A stretch of 64,000 bases of DNA from Pyricularia pennisetigena (taxonomy: Eukaryota > Ascomycota > Sordariomycetes > Magnaporthales > Pyriculariaceae), in NCBI RefSeq assembly GCF_004337985.1, contig NC_043744.1:4747417-4811416 (forward strand), in the 5' to 3' direction. Of this stretch, positions 46,990 to 59,157 are shown one piece after another. The position numbers and the translations under genes were made by a program. Position 1 is the first letter of the stretch. Each line of letters starts with the position of its first letter. The notes beneath the pieces were generated by a model, which saw only the letters and a list, made by a program, of their open reading frames with translations, did no database searches and had not been told where the DNA came from.

Positions 46990-48464
46990 TCACAAGTACT
47001 TCTTGGGCATCGATCCCTTCCTCCGCTTGTACACGCCATATCCGATCACAAGCAACAGCTGGCTAGCAATAATAACAAAGATAAGCCGGCTGTGTCCCGG
47101 GGCAGCGTGCTTCTGGACTGTCTCCACCGTCTTGAAGTGAGTATCACCGACAAGCGTGCGGATGTTGTTCTCCGATGTCTGAACCTTGTGCGACAAATCT
47201 GCCCGGATGCTCCGCACCTCCTGCTCCAGGCTGTGCATCCTGTTATCAATGTCATGGAGCTTACCCAATGCTGTCTTGACGTCGTTGATCATCGAAGACA
47301 CCTCCTCGTGACGATGCTCGTCCATGCTGTGCTGCGACGTAACCTGCTTGAATATGGTGGACAAGTGGTGGTTGACGCTCTGAATTCGGTTGTGAAGGTC
47401 TTCGAACTGAGCCTTGGATGATGTGTACTTGCTGGCTGACTCGTCAGGGATGTCCTCATCCCAGTGCTCGGCGTGGCTAGACGCGTGCTCGGGCTCCGAA
47501 CGCGCGCGCGAGAATTTGGGCGGCGTGTGGGCCTTTTCGCTACCATGCTCAGCACCATGATTATCGTGCGAGTGGCTATTGCCATGCCCGGCATCATGGT
47601 GGTCGTCATGATGATCCTGCGTCTTGCCAACCTGGTGAGACAGTACGGCGACCTTGAACAGCTCAACCGAGTCCGGATTGTCGGCCGAGGCTGCTGTCAC
47701 ACCGACCTTGTAGCCACCAGGGATCTGCACAGTGGTGCTCTCGAAGCACAGGCTACTATCTACATCAACCCGGAAGTTGTGTTCAGTCTGTGTGATTTTG
47801 ATCTCGGAGGGCCGTCCCAGATTGCGGTATGCATAGTTGCAGTGCCCAAAGGCAAGACCGTCGACGTGCGCAGATCGATAGTCGGTCGAGCCGTCGTTCA
47901 GGAAACCTCGGATCATGCCGCCAGAACCGCCGTATGTGTCCACAACCAATGCCAAACCCTCAAAGTGACCGACGGTGTAGATACTGCTAGTTCCAACCTC
48001 GCGCGAACCATCCTTGGCCATCCAAATGTTCATGTTTCCGCTGCCACGCTCGGGTCCATTGACGCGGAAGCTGACATCCGTCACCCACTCATCTTGGTGC
48101 AGCTCCTTGTCGGTCCAAACGGCTCCGCGTTGGTTTCCGGGCGCCGGGGGCGTTAGGATCAGCTTGTTAGAGAGGAGTTCAGGCAGCCGTGGGTTGCCCT
48201 GTGTCGAGAAGTTCGGTATTGTGTGGCCATTTTCTGAGATTCTGTAGGCAAGAGAGAAGAAGTATGTTAGGGTCAGTTCGGCGCAGATTTCTCCCCCCAG
48301 CCATATGCCTAGTTAAGGTACCGAAGGTGACTAGCGTAATATCCGGGTAGGGAGCAAACATACTTGGAGCCGAAACCAAAGCTCATATCATTGAGAAGAT
48401 ATTGTGCCTGAACTTGAGCGGCGCTAGCGACCATGCTCCAAGCAAGAGAAGATCGGAAATGCAT
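46990..48464 (-). CDS. L-type lectin cargo receptor (Emp46/Emp47, ERGIC-53/VIP36 family)
   Basis: This is a type I membrane lectin cycling between ER and Golgi to carry glycoproteins in COPII/COPI vesicles. Exons 48464-48364 and 48241-46990 give 450 residues. The signal peptide is MHFRSSLAWSMVASAAQVQA. The leguminous-type lectin domain (about 25-250) includes SFGFGSKISENGHTIPNF, NQRGAVWT, IWMAKDG, FEGLALVVDTYGGSGGMIRG and NLGRPSEIKITQ. A striking His/Asp-rich stretch follows (starting KTQDHHDDHHDAGHGNSHSH), then a coiled coil (about 310-400: SMINDVKTALGKLHDIDNRM). A membrane helix (LIFVIIASQLLLVIGYGVY) and a short cytosolic tail (KRRKGSMPKKYL) end the protein. The basic tail is where COPI or COPII signals would lie; it ends KKYL rather than a strict KKXX. 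Confidence 0.92.
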
Positions 48465-49549
48465 TTTGAGAATTCGTCCAGGCTCGTAGGACTGGCCAAA
48501 GAAAGTAGGGAAGAGAAGGGGTATCACAGAAATAAGAGATACGACAGTCAAAGCACGAAATAATAAAAAAAAAAAAAATCGCGGAAGCCCAGTCCAGTAG
48601 ATACGAACTTGCAGCAAATCAAATATAGAAAAAAAAAAAGTCAGAAGCAAGCCCGCAGGCGGTATAAAATGCAATATCCAATTGAAGTTTGAGGACAGTT
48701 TGTCAGAAAGGGAAAGCGTAAGGGGTCCAGCATTAAGGCTGATCTGTCGTCTCTAAAAATGGTTTCTCCTCACACTGACACGACACGCAACAAGCCTCGG
48801 CGAACGTGAGCAGAGAGATACAACACGGAGCCAAACAACCAGTGCAAGTCAGAGAAAAATACATACAAAAAAAAAGAAGAAGCCCGACTGGAAGCAAACT
48901 ACAATATACAGTGAAGATATAGAATAATGAGATATGAAAACCGAAAAGCAAATGACTTGTCGAAGCCACCACTGTCTTTCCTCGCCGGCTAGCCGAGCGA
49001 TTGTGCTGACCGAAATGGTGTCGCTTAACTGTATGGCTTGGTGCACGGATGATGACACGGTTTTTCGATCAAGACATCCATCCAAACCCAAAGACCCCTG
49101 CCCAGAATGACGAACGCATTGAAGACTCCAACAAAACGCTGAATAACCCGTATCGACTACGAGCCACATGCGGGGAGCATCATAATATGAATCGTGGCTG
49201 TAATACCTACTTTATATAGGTAGGTGCCCGACTCTTCCAACCTGTACACCTTGTGGCTGAAATTGGAATTTGTTGTCTCCACTATTGACAAAGCCCACTA
49301 AGTTTTGGTACGTACTTCGTCGGTCTCTCTGCGTTGCCTACGGTGTATTGTCGCATTGTTACAGGGTGACCACAAGATTCCTCTGGGGCGGACTTTCAGG
49401 GACCCCCCAGCCAAGCTGCGAGCTGGGAAGCTGTCCCCTACACTTTTCCATAGAGAATTTCTTCTGATGAGCTGCAATTGTATCTGCACCCATACCCACC
49501 AGGCCAAGCAAGCCATGCCAACCAGCTCGCTCTGCGCGGTTAGTTGACC
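48465..49549. promoter_or_regulatory. Divergent promoter region of the lectin receptor and ALG8
   Basis: About 1.1 kb separates the two outward-facing start codons of genes that both serve glycoprotein processing. It holds A-runs at 48566-48579, 48630-48639 and 48868-48877, and ATAGGTAGGTG near 49217. No specific site was recognised. Confidence 0.5.
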
Positions 49550-51360
49550 ATGGCGACAGACATGTATCCCTCCATTCCACAGGTCGCCCTTGTGGCGGCT
49601 GCGTTGAAGATCCTTTTATTTCCAGCATAGTAGGTACAAGAGACCAGAATCGGGCTTGTTGTTAATCTCGTTGTTCAGTCCGACCCCCATCCCACCATCT
49701 CTATCTTTCCCATGCGATACGATTCCCCTCGTGAAGACGCCAACAACCAACCCAACCCAACCTGATGGACTGACGATTGAATCGCACCGACGCAACAGCA
49801 AATCTACCGACTTCGAAGTCCACCGTAATTGGCTTGCCATAACACACAGTCTTCACCCTTGGCAATGGTACTACGAGAAGACTTCGGAATGGACTCTCGA
49901 CTATCCGCCCTTCTTTGCCTACTTCGAATGGGTTCTCTCCCAGGTCGCAAGGCTGGTTGATCCGGCCATGTTGCGCATCAAAAACCTCGACTATGACAGC
50001 TGGCAAACGATCTATTTTCAGAGATGGACCGTTATCGTGACCGAGTTGTTTTTGGTCTACGCCCTGCAACTGTAAGCTTCTCTAGCAGCTCCCATCGCTT
50101 ATAACCCAAAAGCTTGCTAACAAAGTGACACCGCCACCTTCAGATTTGTCGACTCAACCTCGGGCTCGCATAAGCGAGCCGCTCATGCCGCCGCCATTTC
50201 GATTTTACTGTCCCCGGCTCTCCTGATCATCGATCACATACATTTCCAGTACAATGGAGTCATGTACGGCCTTCTCATTGCGTCCCTGTCGCTCGCACGT
50301 ACAAAATCTGGCCTTCTTGGTAGCGGGCTTGTCTTTGCGGCTTTGCTTTGCATGAAGCACATTTACGCATACCTCGCGCCGGCGTATATTGTTTTCCTGC
50401 TGCGAGCTTACTGCCTCCATCCGAAGTCCATCTTTCGCATCCAGTTCTTGAACTGTTTGAAACTCGGTGGCGGAATCCTCACCATTGTCGCTGCAGCCTT
50501 TGGTCCCTTTGCGGTCAAGGGGCAGATGCAGCAGGTATTAAGCCGCCTGTTCCCGTTCGCGAGGGGACTCTGCCACGCATACTGGGCCCCGAATGTTTGG
50601 GCCATGTATTCTTTTGTGGACAGGGTTCTGATCATTGGTAAGCGTTCCCCGCGACAAGTGAAGCCTGGAGAGCATGAACTTTGCTAACGCTACCACAGCT
50701 GCCCCGAAACTGGGTCTTCCCGTCAAGTCCGAGGCGCTCGCCAGTGTGACCCGCGGACTGATTGGGGACTCGTCCTTTGCAGTTTTGCCAAATATTACGC
50801 CCCGCATGTGCTTCGTGCTCACATTGGTCTTTCAGGCCCTTCCACTGATCAGGCTCTTCAAGAAGCCGACGTGGGACAACTTTATTGGTGCTGTGACTCT
50901 CTGCGGCTATGCATCCTTTCTGTTCGGCTGGCACGTCCATGAAAAAGCCATCCTTCTGGTCATAATACCCTTCAGTCTGATCGCGTTGAAGGATAGGCGA
51001 TATTTGAGTGCCTTCCGCCCCTTGGCAGTTGCGGGCCATGTTTCCCTGTTCCCACTGCTCTTCACGCCAGCTGAGTTTCCCATCAAGACAGCCTATACCG
51101 TCTTCTGGTTGATTCTCTTCATGATAGCTTTTGATCGATTGGCGCCAGCGTCGAGCAGGCCGCGCTTTTTCCTGTTCGACAGGCTCAACACGCTGTACAT
51201 TGCGGTCAGCATCCCCCTTATAGTTTATTGCTCGCTTGTGCACCAGATCGTGTTTGGCAAAGCTTACGAATTCCTACCGCTCATGTTTACAAGTTCCTAC
51301 ACTGCAATCGGGGTATTTGGCAGCTGGCTTGGGTTCATGGTGGTTTATTTCGCATCTTGA
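49550..51360 (+). CDS. ALG8: Dolichyl-P-Glc:Glc1Man9GlcNAc2-PP-dolichol alpha-1,3-glucosyltransferase
   Basis: This ER multi-pass enzyme adds the second glucose to the lipid-linked oligosaccharide used for N-glycosylation. Exons 49550-49629, 49799-50071, 50144-50637 and 50699-51360 join to 502 residues. The start [20 protein letters not shown] enters the first helix. The luminal loop has [20 protein letters not shown] and [16 protein letters not shown], with the acidic/aromatic WTLDYPP motif of ALG6/ALG8 enzymes. [18 protein letters not shown] is the conserved HFQYNG segment. [20 protein letters not shown] favours ALG8 over ALG6, as does the later [19 protein letters not shown]. Ten or more hydrophobic helices are visible, and the C-terminus ends FMVVYFAS without an obvious ER retrieval tail. 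Confidence 0.94.
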
Positions 51361-53268
51361 TGGTAAAGGGTCGTTCATGACAGGGGTATTTCGGAATTAT
51401 AATAGGCTCTCAGCCCTGCGGTGATATATACGATGATACCCATTGATTCAAATTCTTTCGTATCCGTCTGAAAAGGGTGTATTTGAATTGGTACACCCGA
51501 TGCATGCAGAGGGGGGCAATCTCAATTCCTACATAACCCAGCAACTTGCATGCGCCGCCAGCGTAGTGGGCTGTTCGAGGGGCCAGATAGTACTTTCAGC
51601 GATGGTTGAAAGACTCTGGGTGTTCGTTGACTTGGGAGTGGGTCCATCGCCGAGTGAAGTGGACCAATTGCAGTCGCCAAAAGTATGACTAAGCTGAGAA
51701 TATGGGACTGACAAGCCGGCTTTTCGAATGTTCCACGCGCAAGATCCCTGTCAACAAGGCTGTTTCCGGAAAGGGGCGATCATCTTCAAGTTCTTTGGAG
51801 ACCGCGTCGTCCCCCGTCTGACGAGTCAAAAAGTTTCTCACTTGGGCAAGAAAACGGTTCTCACAGAAAAACGATGCGATTGCTATCTCGATGTACTCTG
51901 AGGAGCTTTGGATACGAATTTCATTGCAGGATCATCTGTGATGTCCCTGGAGAGACATGCAGACGTAGATATACCGCGATTTGAGCCGCAAAATCCGGGG
52001 AAACGCGATCAGACCGTTCCCTTATATTGAACTATTCAAAGGCAAGTATGTTCCGAACACCATATAAAAAACTTAAAGGTGGCTCGGAAGCGCATGTTGG
52101 CGGAGTAGAGCAACCATTTGAACATCAATTCGTCAACGGTGCTGCTGGTTCTAGGGATACGGGTGGTGCGGGCAGGATTTGAAGGCCACGGCCCCTACCT
52201 ACGAGGCGAGTTTGGATGGAATGTTATTCTCGAGTGTAAACACATCAAATCTTACTATTAAGTGTTCATTTAGTGCTTGTTGAATTCCCAGAGGCTAGAC
52301 GAGCACAACGAGTACCGCATTGTTGGCAAAATGGGCAGAGGTGACGATCTGGACAGGGAAAAGAGAGTCGAGTGTCGGGGTGGTGGTTTTTCGTAGAGGC
52401 TTTGTACGCTTGATTGGATTGGCGACGGAGGTGGATGGACTGGGGCCTTGGGACCCAGCCCGCGGGTGCGGCCCACACTTTAACACGCGCGCACACGTCG
52501 GAGCTTGCTCAGTCTGGCAGTAGCAAATCCATGCATGTACCACATCCCTCCCTGCTCGCCCACCTTGCCCACCACCTCATAAGCGGCCCAAACCCCTTTG
52601 CTCCCGACCATGTCAACACTCCATTCTCCCCATCCTGTTATTTTTTTTTCTTCCTCGCCTTTCCGGATCTTCGACGCCGCGACGTTCCAAACCATGCGCC
52701 ATGCTACAACCAACAACAAACAACATCCGATGACAAGCTCGCCTCGACTAATACAACTTTCGGCAAGCTTCTTCCCCCGGCTATAGCTCCGCCCTCGATT
52801 TTGAGATTTCTCGAGACGCGGCTAGTATCCGTTTCCAAGGACCACAACCACCACTTGCCCGCCATACAATACTAGTCTTTCTAGACAGCCACGAACTCCA
52901 TCCGCGAATCATAGGGAACTCGCGTCTAGCTTTGTTGTACTCGCGCCGGAAGAGACTTCCGACTCGCATATAAGGCACATCACGCGTTTCGGTTTCCGTG
53001 GGCCCTTTACCAGAAAATATCTAAACCTTGGGTGCGCCTGCGAATGCCCACCTACGATACCCGCCCCAAGAATCCCCATTTGCTTCGCGCCCGACCACGC
53101 ATTTCTGCACGCGTCTATCGAGCTTCGCTCATTACGCTTCAACTCTCCAGAACGTGCCCCGCTTGCGGAGCAGCTTTGATATAAATCTTCTATTTTGTTT
53201 TTTTACTCAAATCGGCGACCACAAAACTGGACTATCTTCAACACTAGGACTTGCAACAGAAACCGGTC
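51361..53268. other. Intergenic region upstream of the ITC1-like gene
   Basis: This 1.9 kb stretch holds the ALG8 3' flank and the ITC1 promoter and leader. The last 750 bases are pyrimidine-rich. CTACCTACG occurs near 52194. Several overlapping short frames at 52270-53200 show no domain. Confidence 0.55.
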
Positions 53269-56200
53269 ATGGTACGGCCCCCTTGGAAGATGGAAGCATA
53301 TGGTGCACATGTCGCGTCAGATCCGCTGGTTAATACTCCTATTCTCCTCCAGGTGCTGTTCAAGCGCAAGCCGGTCCGGTTCCTCGAACCGCCGCAAGTA
53401 CCCGATGGCTCCTCCGAGGTTAGCACGCATCCCGGATGCTTCATATATCGCATAACCATGTACACTCCCTATGGGCATTTGACTTACATTTTACGTTTTT
53501 GTAGGTCTGGTACATCGATCAGACTGGCGAGATGTTTCTCACATACGAGGACTATCTCAACAGGTAAGGAATCTTCCGCGTTTAGCTACTGGTTCTGGCG
53601 CCAAACCTACTAATACTGAAATCTACCTTGCAGAATGGATTTTTACAAGCAGGTATGCTTTCCGCACGTTGCTCTACCGCGCAAATTGTCTCCAATCGGA
53701 CCTATGTTGACGCAATATATATGTAGCGACGATTTATCTGCCAGATAACCGGTCATTCAGGCTTGACCTTTTTCGACGCGCTTAAAAGCGAGGTATGCCT
53801 GGCTTCTTTTCTCCTCTACTGTATGCATGCCATCTTGCACATCTAACCCGAACAAACTTCAGCTCCATGGCGCTCAAGAGGTCGATCAGGCCTTTCCAGA
53901 ATCACTAAAAGGCCCCATCCTACGGCGTGTTCAATTCTCTACAGTCTCGAGGATAGACCACCTTGTTGATCAGGTCTTTGACGAGTTCAAGTCCGACTAC
54001 TATCCTGGCGAATCTGTGGGTATCCAACTCATGGAGGGAGATCGGCATCAAGGCGTCGTACGGGAAAAGGTTAAGTTCCCAGGAAAAATTCTCCCTGACG
54101 GCAGCTCAACCAAGCCATATTCTTCTTATACCGTTAGCCTTGACAGCATGCCGGGACAGGAGGCGCAGGTTGATAGCGAACACATCTGGCGCGATCGCAA
54201 GGTCTTTACCAAGTCGGTCCTGCGATCGTTTATCAAGAAGACGGTCACCAGGGAGGCTTGGAACGGTGCGCCATGGCTGGTCAAACATGATGTCGCAGCC
54301 AAGTATCACATTGATACACGGGTGCCTACTCACCTGCTTTACGACAGCAAACTCCTGGAGCGCAAGCACCTGCAGGCTCAAAAGAAGCACCAAAGCTCGG
54401 CGGATAGCAGCTTCAACGGCACCAATGGCACCCCGCTTGTCAACGGGAACGGCCCAATGCCGACTAACCCCTTCAGTTCCAATGGCCCAATGCGGTTGCC
54501 AGAGCTGAAGCCCGCTCCCAAGAGCCACAAGCCGAAACACCTTCAGGGCCAGCAGCCAGTCAAGGGTAAATTGGTCGGTCTTGTTCACCCAGAGATTGGT
54601 CATGACATGATGCCCCCGCCGATCCCAGGAAATCCTTTACATTTCTCAATGTCATACCAAAATCCGGGCAAAACGATTCCAATGATGTACCAACCCGAAC
54701 CGCCGCCACCACCCCCGCCTCCGAAATATCCCATCGAGGACTTGCAGCTAGAGTCACGTGGCCACGTTCGACCGAAGATAAAGTTCTTGTGTAAGGATCC
54801 GCCAGTCGACGTCGAGAAGACTCCGCCTCTCGGCGAAAACATCTTGATGAAGTCCGTGGGGCCATTGTTGGAAACATGGGACACCCTCAATGTCTACTGC
54901 GAGGTCTTCAAGCTAGACTCGTTCACATTTGATGACTACGTGGAATGTCTGGTCGTTGCATCAGAGGATGTCAGGCCTCAACTGTTTGATGAGATCCACT
55001 GCTCAATACTGTCCGTCCTGGTCAGCTCGGAAAAGGACGGCGGTGAAGCCCAGATTCAACTCCCAGCTCTGGATGACGACGAGGATGACGACGAAGAGGA
55101 AGAGAGCCGGTCACCGACACCCGAGCCCGAGCCAAAGCCAGCCAAACGGGCAACTAGGAGCAGCCTTGCCAAGGCCGAGGCAGAGCGCTTAGCCAACGAA
55201 GCCGCGGCTGCTGAGAGGGAAAGTGAGGAACAAGCCGCACTCGCAGCGAAGCGTCACCGCGCCGAGGACGTCCTGGAGGACTACGACTGGGTCGAGCAGG
55301 CTGCAAAGCGCAACTTTGAGGATGGCGGCTGGGAGCGGATCATGGTCGGGTTGCTACACCAGATTTCCCAACGGGAGCGCTTACGAGACTCGTGCGAGGA
55401 CATACTGGCGCAGCTTGTCCCTACGGCCGACCAGCCTACGCAGGAGACGGTGCGCAGGAACTACGCTAGAATGGACATCAACATGCGCGTCGCTGCCCTG
55501 CAGTTAATATGCATGTTGACGGTGGAGACCAAGGCCATTCGTGCCTATATGGAGGAGTGCAGCGAGACCATGACTGAATACAGAAAACAGAAGATTGAGC
55601 TCCAGCGGCAGAGGAAGCTTGCGTAAGTCGTCGTTTGAGTTTACGAGTCGTGAATGGTTATGCGCGCAATACTGACGTGGTTGCGAGGATAGGATCGAGG
55701 AGCTGAAGGCGTTGAATGAAGAGCGGAAAATCCAGCTGCCCGACAACATGCCTCCATCGCCGAAGCCTGAGGTTCCAAAGGCCAACGGCGATGTTTCAAT
55801 GACAGGCACCAACGATCATGCGTCCCCGCTGGTTGATGACGATACGATGAACGCCGATACGACTGAAGACGATGTAGCCATCGGAAGGGGGTTGAGGCGC
55901 GCACAGGATCGTGCAGCGCAAAGGCAGAAGAAGCGGGAGCTTGAGGAAGAGCGTAAAAGGGAGAAAGAGGCGGCAGCGGCAACCAAGGCGCCGAAGCAAA
56001 CGAAACAGTTTATAAAACTTCTAAAGGACATTCAAAAGAAGGAAGACACGATCAAGGAACTTGAGGCCGAGATCGCCGTCATCGACAACGACCTGCGCGA
56101 AGCCGATTGCCCGCGGACGCGTGTTCTCGGCAAGGACCGATTCTGGAACAGGTACTACTGGTTTGAGCGCAACGGTATGCCTTACGCTGGCCTGCCGCAG

Positions 56201-56905
56201 AGTTCGACTGCCGAGGCCGAGTATGCGAACGGGTGCATATGGGTGCAAGGACCGGACGACATGGAGCGCGAGGGCTACATTGACCTCGCCCCCGAGCAAG
56301 AAAAAGAGTACAAGGCCAAATTCGGCATGACCGTGGCCGAGCGCAAAGTCAAGGATGAGGGCCCAACGAGCGTGTTCAATGCGCGCCAGTGGGGTTTCAT
56401 TTCAGATCCAGACGACGTCAAAAAGCTTATTGAATGGCTCGATCCCCGCGGCTTCAATGAGCTCAAGTTGAGAAAGGAGCTTGTTGCCTTTAGGGAGCGA
56501 ATCGAGACTCATATGCGCAACAGGCTCAAGTACGTCGGCAACCCAGAAGAGGAGAAGCCGATCGAGGAAGAGGCTGGCAAAAAGGAGAAGACGCCCGAGA
56601 AGGAGCCCGAGAGGAAGTCCGGGTTTACGGCCGTCAACTCAGGCAAGCGATCAACTCGCGGTGTTGCCGCAGCCAAGGCAGCCGTGGTGCAGTCGACACC
56701 TGAACCACCAAAATACCGCTGTCTCAAGTGGGAGAACCAAACGATGATAGAGGATGCGGGCCATATACACAGTGTCCACCCGCCTCCACCTCGAACGAAG
56801 AAGCCCAGTCGGAAAAAGGAGGCTGCGGATGCCTCTGCTGCTGCTGCGGCGGCGGACAAGAAGGGCAAGCCGCTAGGCCGGCAGGGGACCAGATATAACT
56901 TCTAG
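53269..56905 (+). CDS. ITC1-like subunit of an ISWI chromatin remodelling complex (WAC and DDT domains)
   Basis: This is a large accessory subunit that partners the ISWI ATPase to space nucleosomes, related to yeast Itc1 and animal ACF1. Seven exons (53269-53271, 53353-53418, 53505-53563, 53634-53652, 53727-53792, 53863-55622, 55693-56905) sum to 1061 residues. The first is only the ATG, giving MVLFKRKPVRFLEPP, the family start. The first intron (81 nt) is open in frame, so retaining it would only insert 27 residues. The WAC domain runs through VWYIDQTGEMFLTYEDYLNR and MDFYKQRRFICQITGHSGLT. The DDT domain is near residue 380-440 (LLETWDTLNVYCEVFKLDSF). Acidic and Pro-rich segments follow, then WHIM-like motifs (DRFWNRYYWFERNGMPYAGL and QWGFISDPDDVKKLIEWLDP). 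A 19-nt exon encodes part of MDFYKQ. Confidence 0.92.
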
Positions 56906-57541
56906 ACGCACTGGTCAAATTTGGCCGGTTGTGAGCCTACTTCGCCTCCGTATCCGCTCAACGCCACACCACACATCTCTGTTGGACCAGTACTGGTTGC
57001 TTGTTATATCCACGATTGCGCTTGCGGTATCATGATTACCCTTTCCGCTGCATGCTCTTGTTATTATACTGCCCTTGTCGGTGCCCTTGTCGCCACTGTA
57101 CATTCGTTCATCTTCTCATGATATACTTTACGTTTTTACAGGAAGCTCCGAGGCTCGAACCACAACGATTGTGCGGGGGGGGTATTCCATTGTCCATCAC
57201 ATGGCTTAGCTGGGGGTTGATTTGTCCTACAAAAGGTGGGGGAAAAAAAAAAAAGAGAAAAAAAAAGCTATTTGAAGTACTCGATCGTTTCTTTAGGTGT
57301 TGGCTTGGGTTGTCTTTTTCGGCGATTTACGTGGAGACAGGGCGGTTTGTTTCGGAAGAGAAAATAGAAGGAAGGCCTACATACAGAAAAATAACCCCTA
57401 CATAGATACCACTAATACTCATATCATCCATTTATTTGGAATGACTTTCTATTCAGTTTTACGTTTGTCCTATTCTCAATACTTCTCAGCCGTGGTTTTG
57501 TCTCTGATGATGTTGCTTCTTTAGTATTTTTCCCTTTTTAC
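56906..57541. other. Tail-to-tail spacer between the ITC1-like and PDI-like genes
   Basis: This is 3' flanking sequence, pyrimidine-rich from 57290, with A-runs at about 57241-57268. No gene is seen. Confidence 0.6.
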
Positions 57542-59157
57542 TCAAAGCTCGTCCTGCCTATGCCCAGCAATCTTGATCTTGAGGCCCGGGATGTTGGCGA
57601 TCGAGATCTTCCTCGTGGCGGCGGCTGCGACCCTGGTGGGGCCCAGGTCGTTGTAAGAGGTGGTGACGCCCGGCGGCGTCCAGGGCTTGACGCGGCCCTG
57701 GAACACGTCCAAACCCCACTGCTGGATGGACCGCGGGTCGACGGGCCGCCCGCGCGGGTACGGGTAGACCCTGTCCTTGGAGAGCTGGTGCAGGGCGCCG
57801 GCCGGTCGGCCCTCGACGATTTCTTGGTCCACCCCGCCGAGCCCGAGCCTGCTCGGCAGGTCCGGGAACTCGGCCGGGTCGACCGTCACGATGGTCAGCG
57901 AGTCGCGGTAGCCGGTCGCGAGGCGGTGCAGGCTCGCCCGCAGCGACGCGCGCTCGGCTCCCGTCCGCGCAAACATGTACACCATGGGCGCGCCGCGGGC
58001 GAGGGAGCGCGCGTGGGTGCGCACGGTCAGCTCGGCGATGGTGGGTCGGCTCGCCTCCTCGATGAAGGCGGCCAGGGCATCGGGTGATGTCTTTGGGGTG
58101 GAGGAGGACGAGGAGGAGTCGTCCTCGGAGAACGGGAGGCGGGACGTGACGCCGTCGTCGGAGCGGTGGCAGAGTACCAAGGGACTCGTGGTGGTCCCCG
58201 TCCCTTCTCCGGGGATGAGTGCCGGGTCGACGACGAGACCGAAAGTAAACTCGTCACGGTAACGGACCGCAGCGTCTTGGAAGAGGGCACGTTGAGCTGG
58301 TGTTGGTGCATAAGCGATGAACACGGCCTCGTCGGCGGTCAGCAGTGCGGAGTATTCCTCCTGGGTTGTAAGCTCGGAGATGAGGGGGCGCCTGTGGCGG
58401 GTTATGAAGTTGACGATACTGCTCCGTCCGGTGCGTGGGTGAAGGTCCAAACACCGCGGGTCAGTCTTGTTTCTCCGTCAAACTACGTCTTTGAGATGCC
58501 ATAATTGGTGATGAGGTTCTGTGCGCAACAGAAGACCTGTGGTGGTAGCTTACGCTTTCGCTACCCTTGGTCCCTGATATACGGATCCAGGACTAGCAGC
58601 TTGGAATAGGCGAATGGCAGGATAGCCACCTCCTGCGTGGCTTACGCAAAAGCTGTCGTTTTCATTGTTTGAGCAGTCTACGGCCAATAGGGACTCTGGC
58701 GCTTCCGAAGCTGCCTGGAGCCACTCTGCTTCTAGATTCGCTGATTTGGGTCTGTAGGTTACGATGACCTCTGTCAGTTCATGTGTTGGAAAATGAGTCG
58801 CCACGACTGCTGTAGGCCTTACTCTTTTGGCTACGGGGTGTTGACTGTCAGTGTATACCCAATGTAAAAGGTACATAGTCCCGGTTACGAAGTGGAGCTA
58901 TCTGATGATGATCTTACATTGAAAACTACAGAAAGCGACTCCGGGGATAGGGTAGTATTCCGTCTAAGAGGTTAAATTGATGTCCTCCACCACCCAGATC
59001 ATGATGGTGGTAATAGAATTTTGGTTCTGTACACACATGCTATTAATTTTGGCCCATCCGAACCTAGCGCTTTGTCCAGGTTACTGCCTGAGATTTGGTT
59101 CCAGCCCAATATAGAGAGGGGGAGCACAAATAAAATAATCAATTGGCAGCTATGCAT
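57542..59157 (-). CDS. PDI-like ER protein lacking the CXXC active site
   Basis: This is a secretory-pathway protein with thioredoxin-fold domains but apparently no redox centre. Exons 59157-59033, 58751-58554 and 58418-57542 join in frame to 399 residues. A signal peptide MHSCQLIILFVLPLSILGW is followed by a first thioredoxin-like domain (about 20-115: SNLDKALGSDGPKLIACV, then PKSANLEAEWLQAASEAP, LLAVDCSN and GGGYPAIRLFQ). Where PDI proteins have a PWCGHC-type loop, the chain goes directly from LIACV to PKSANLEAEW, exactly at the 281-nt first intron. Further thioredoxin-like segments follow (IVNFITRHRRPLISELTTQE, VFIAYAP, MVYMFART). The last residues are HRQDEL, and QDEL fits the ER-retention pattern. 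The last exon is markedly GC-rich. A redox-inactive chaperone or adaptor role is inference. Confidence 0.78.

Noticed and set aside
57140..57200. GGTTCGAGCC on the minus strand as a tRNA end
   Set aside because: The upstream sequence is a C-rich run with no D or anticodon arm.
57560..58087. 175-codon plus-strand frame opposite the PDI-like gene
   Set aside because: It is an antisense shadow of a GC-rich last exon; the Arg/Gly/Ala-rich translation has no family features.
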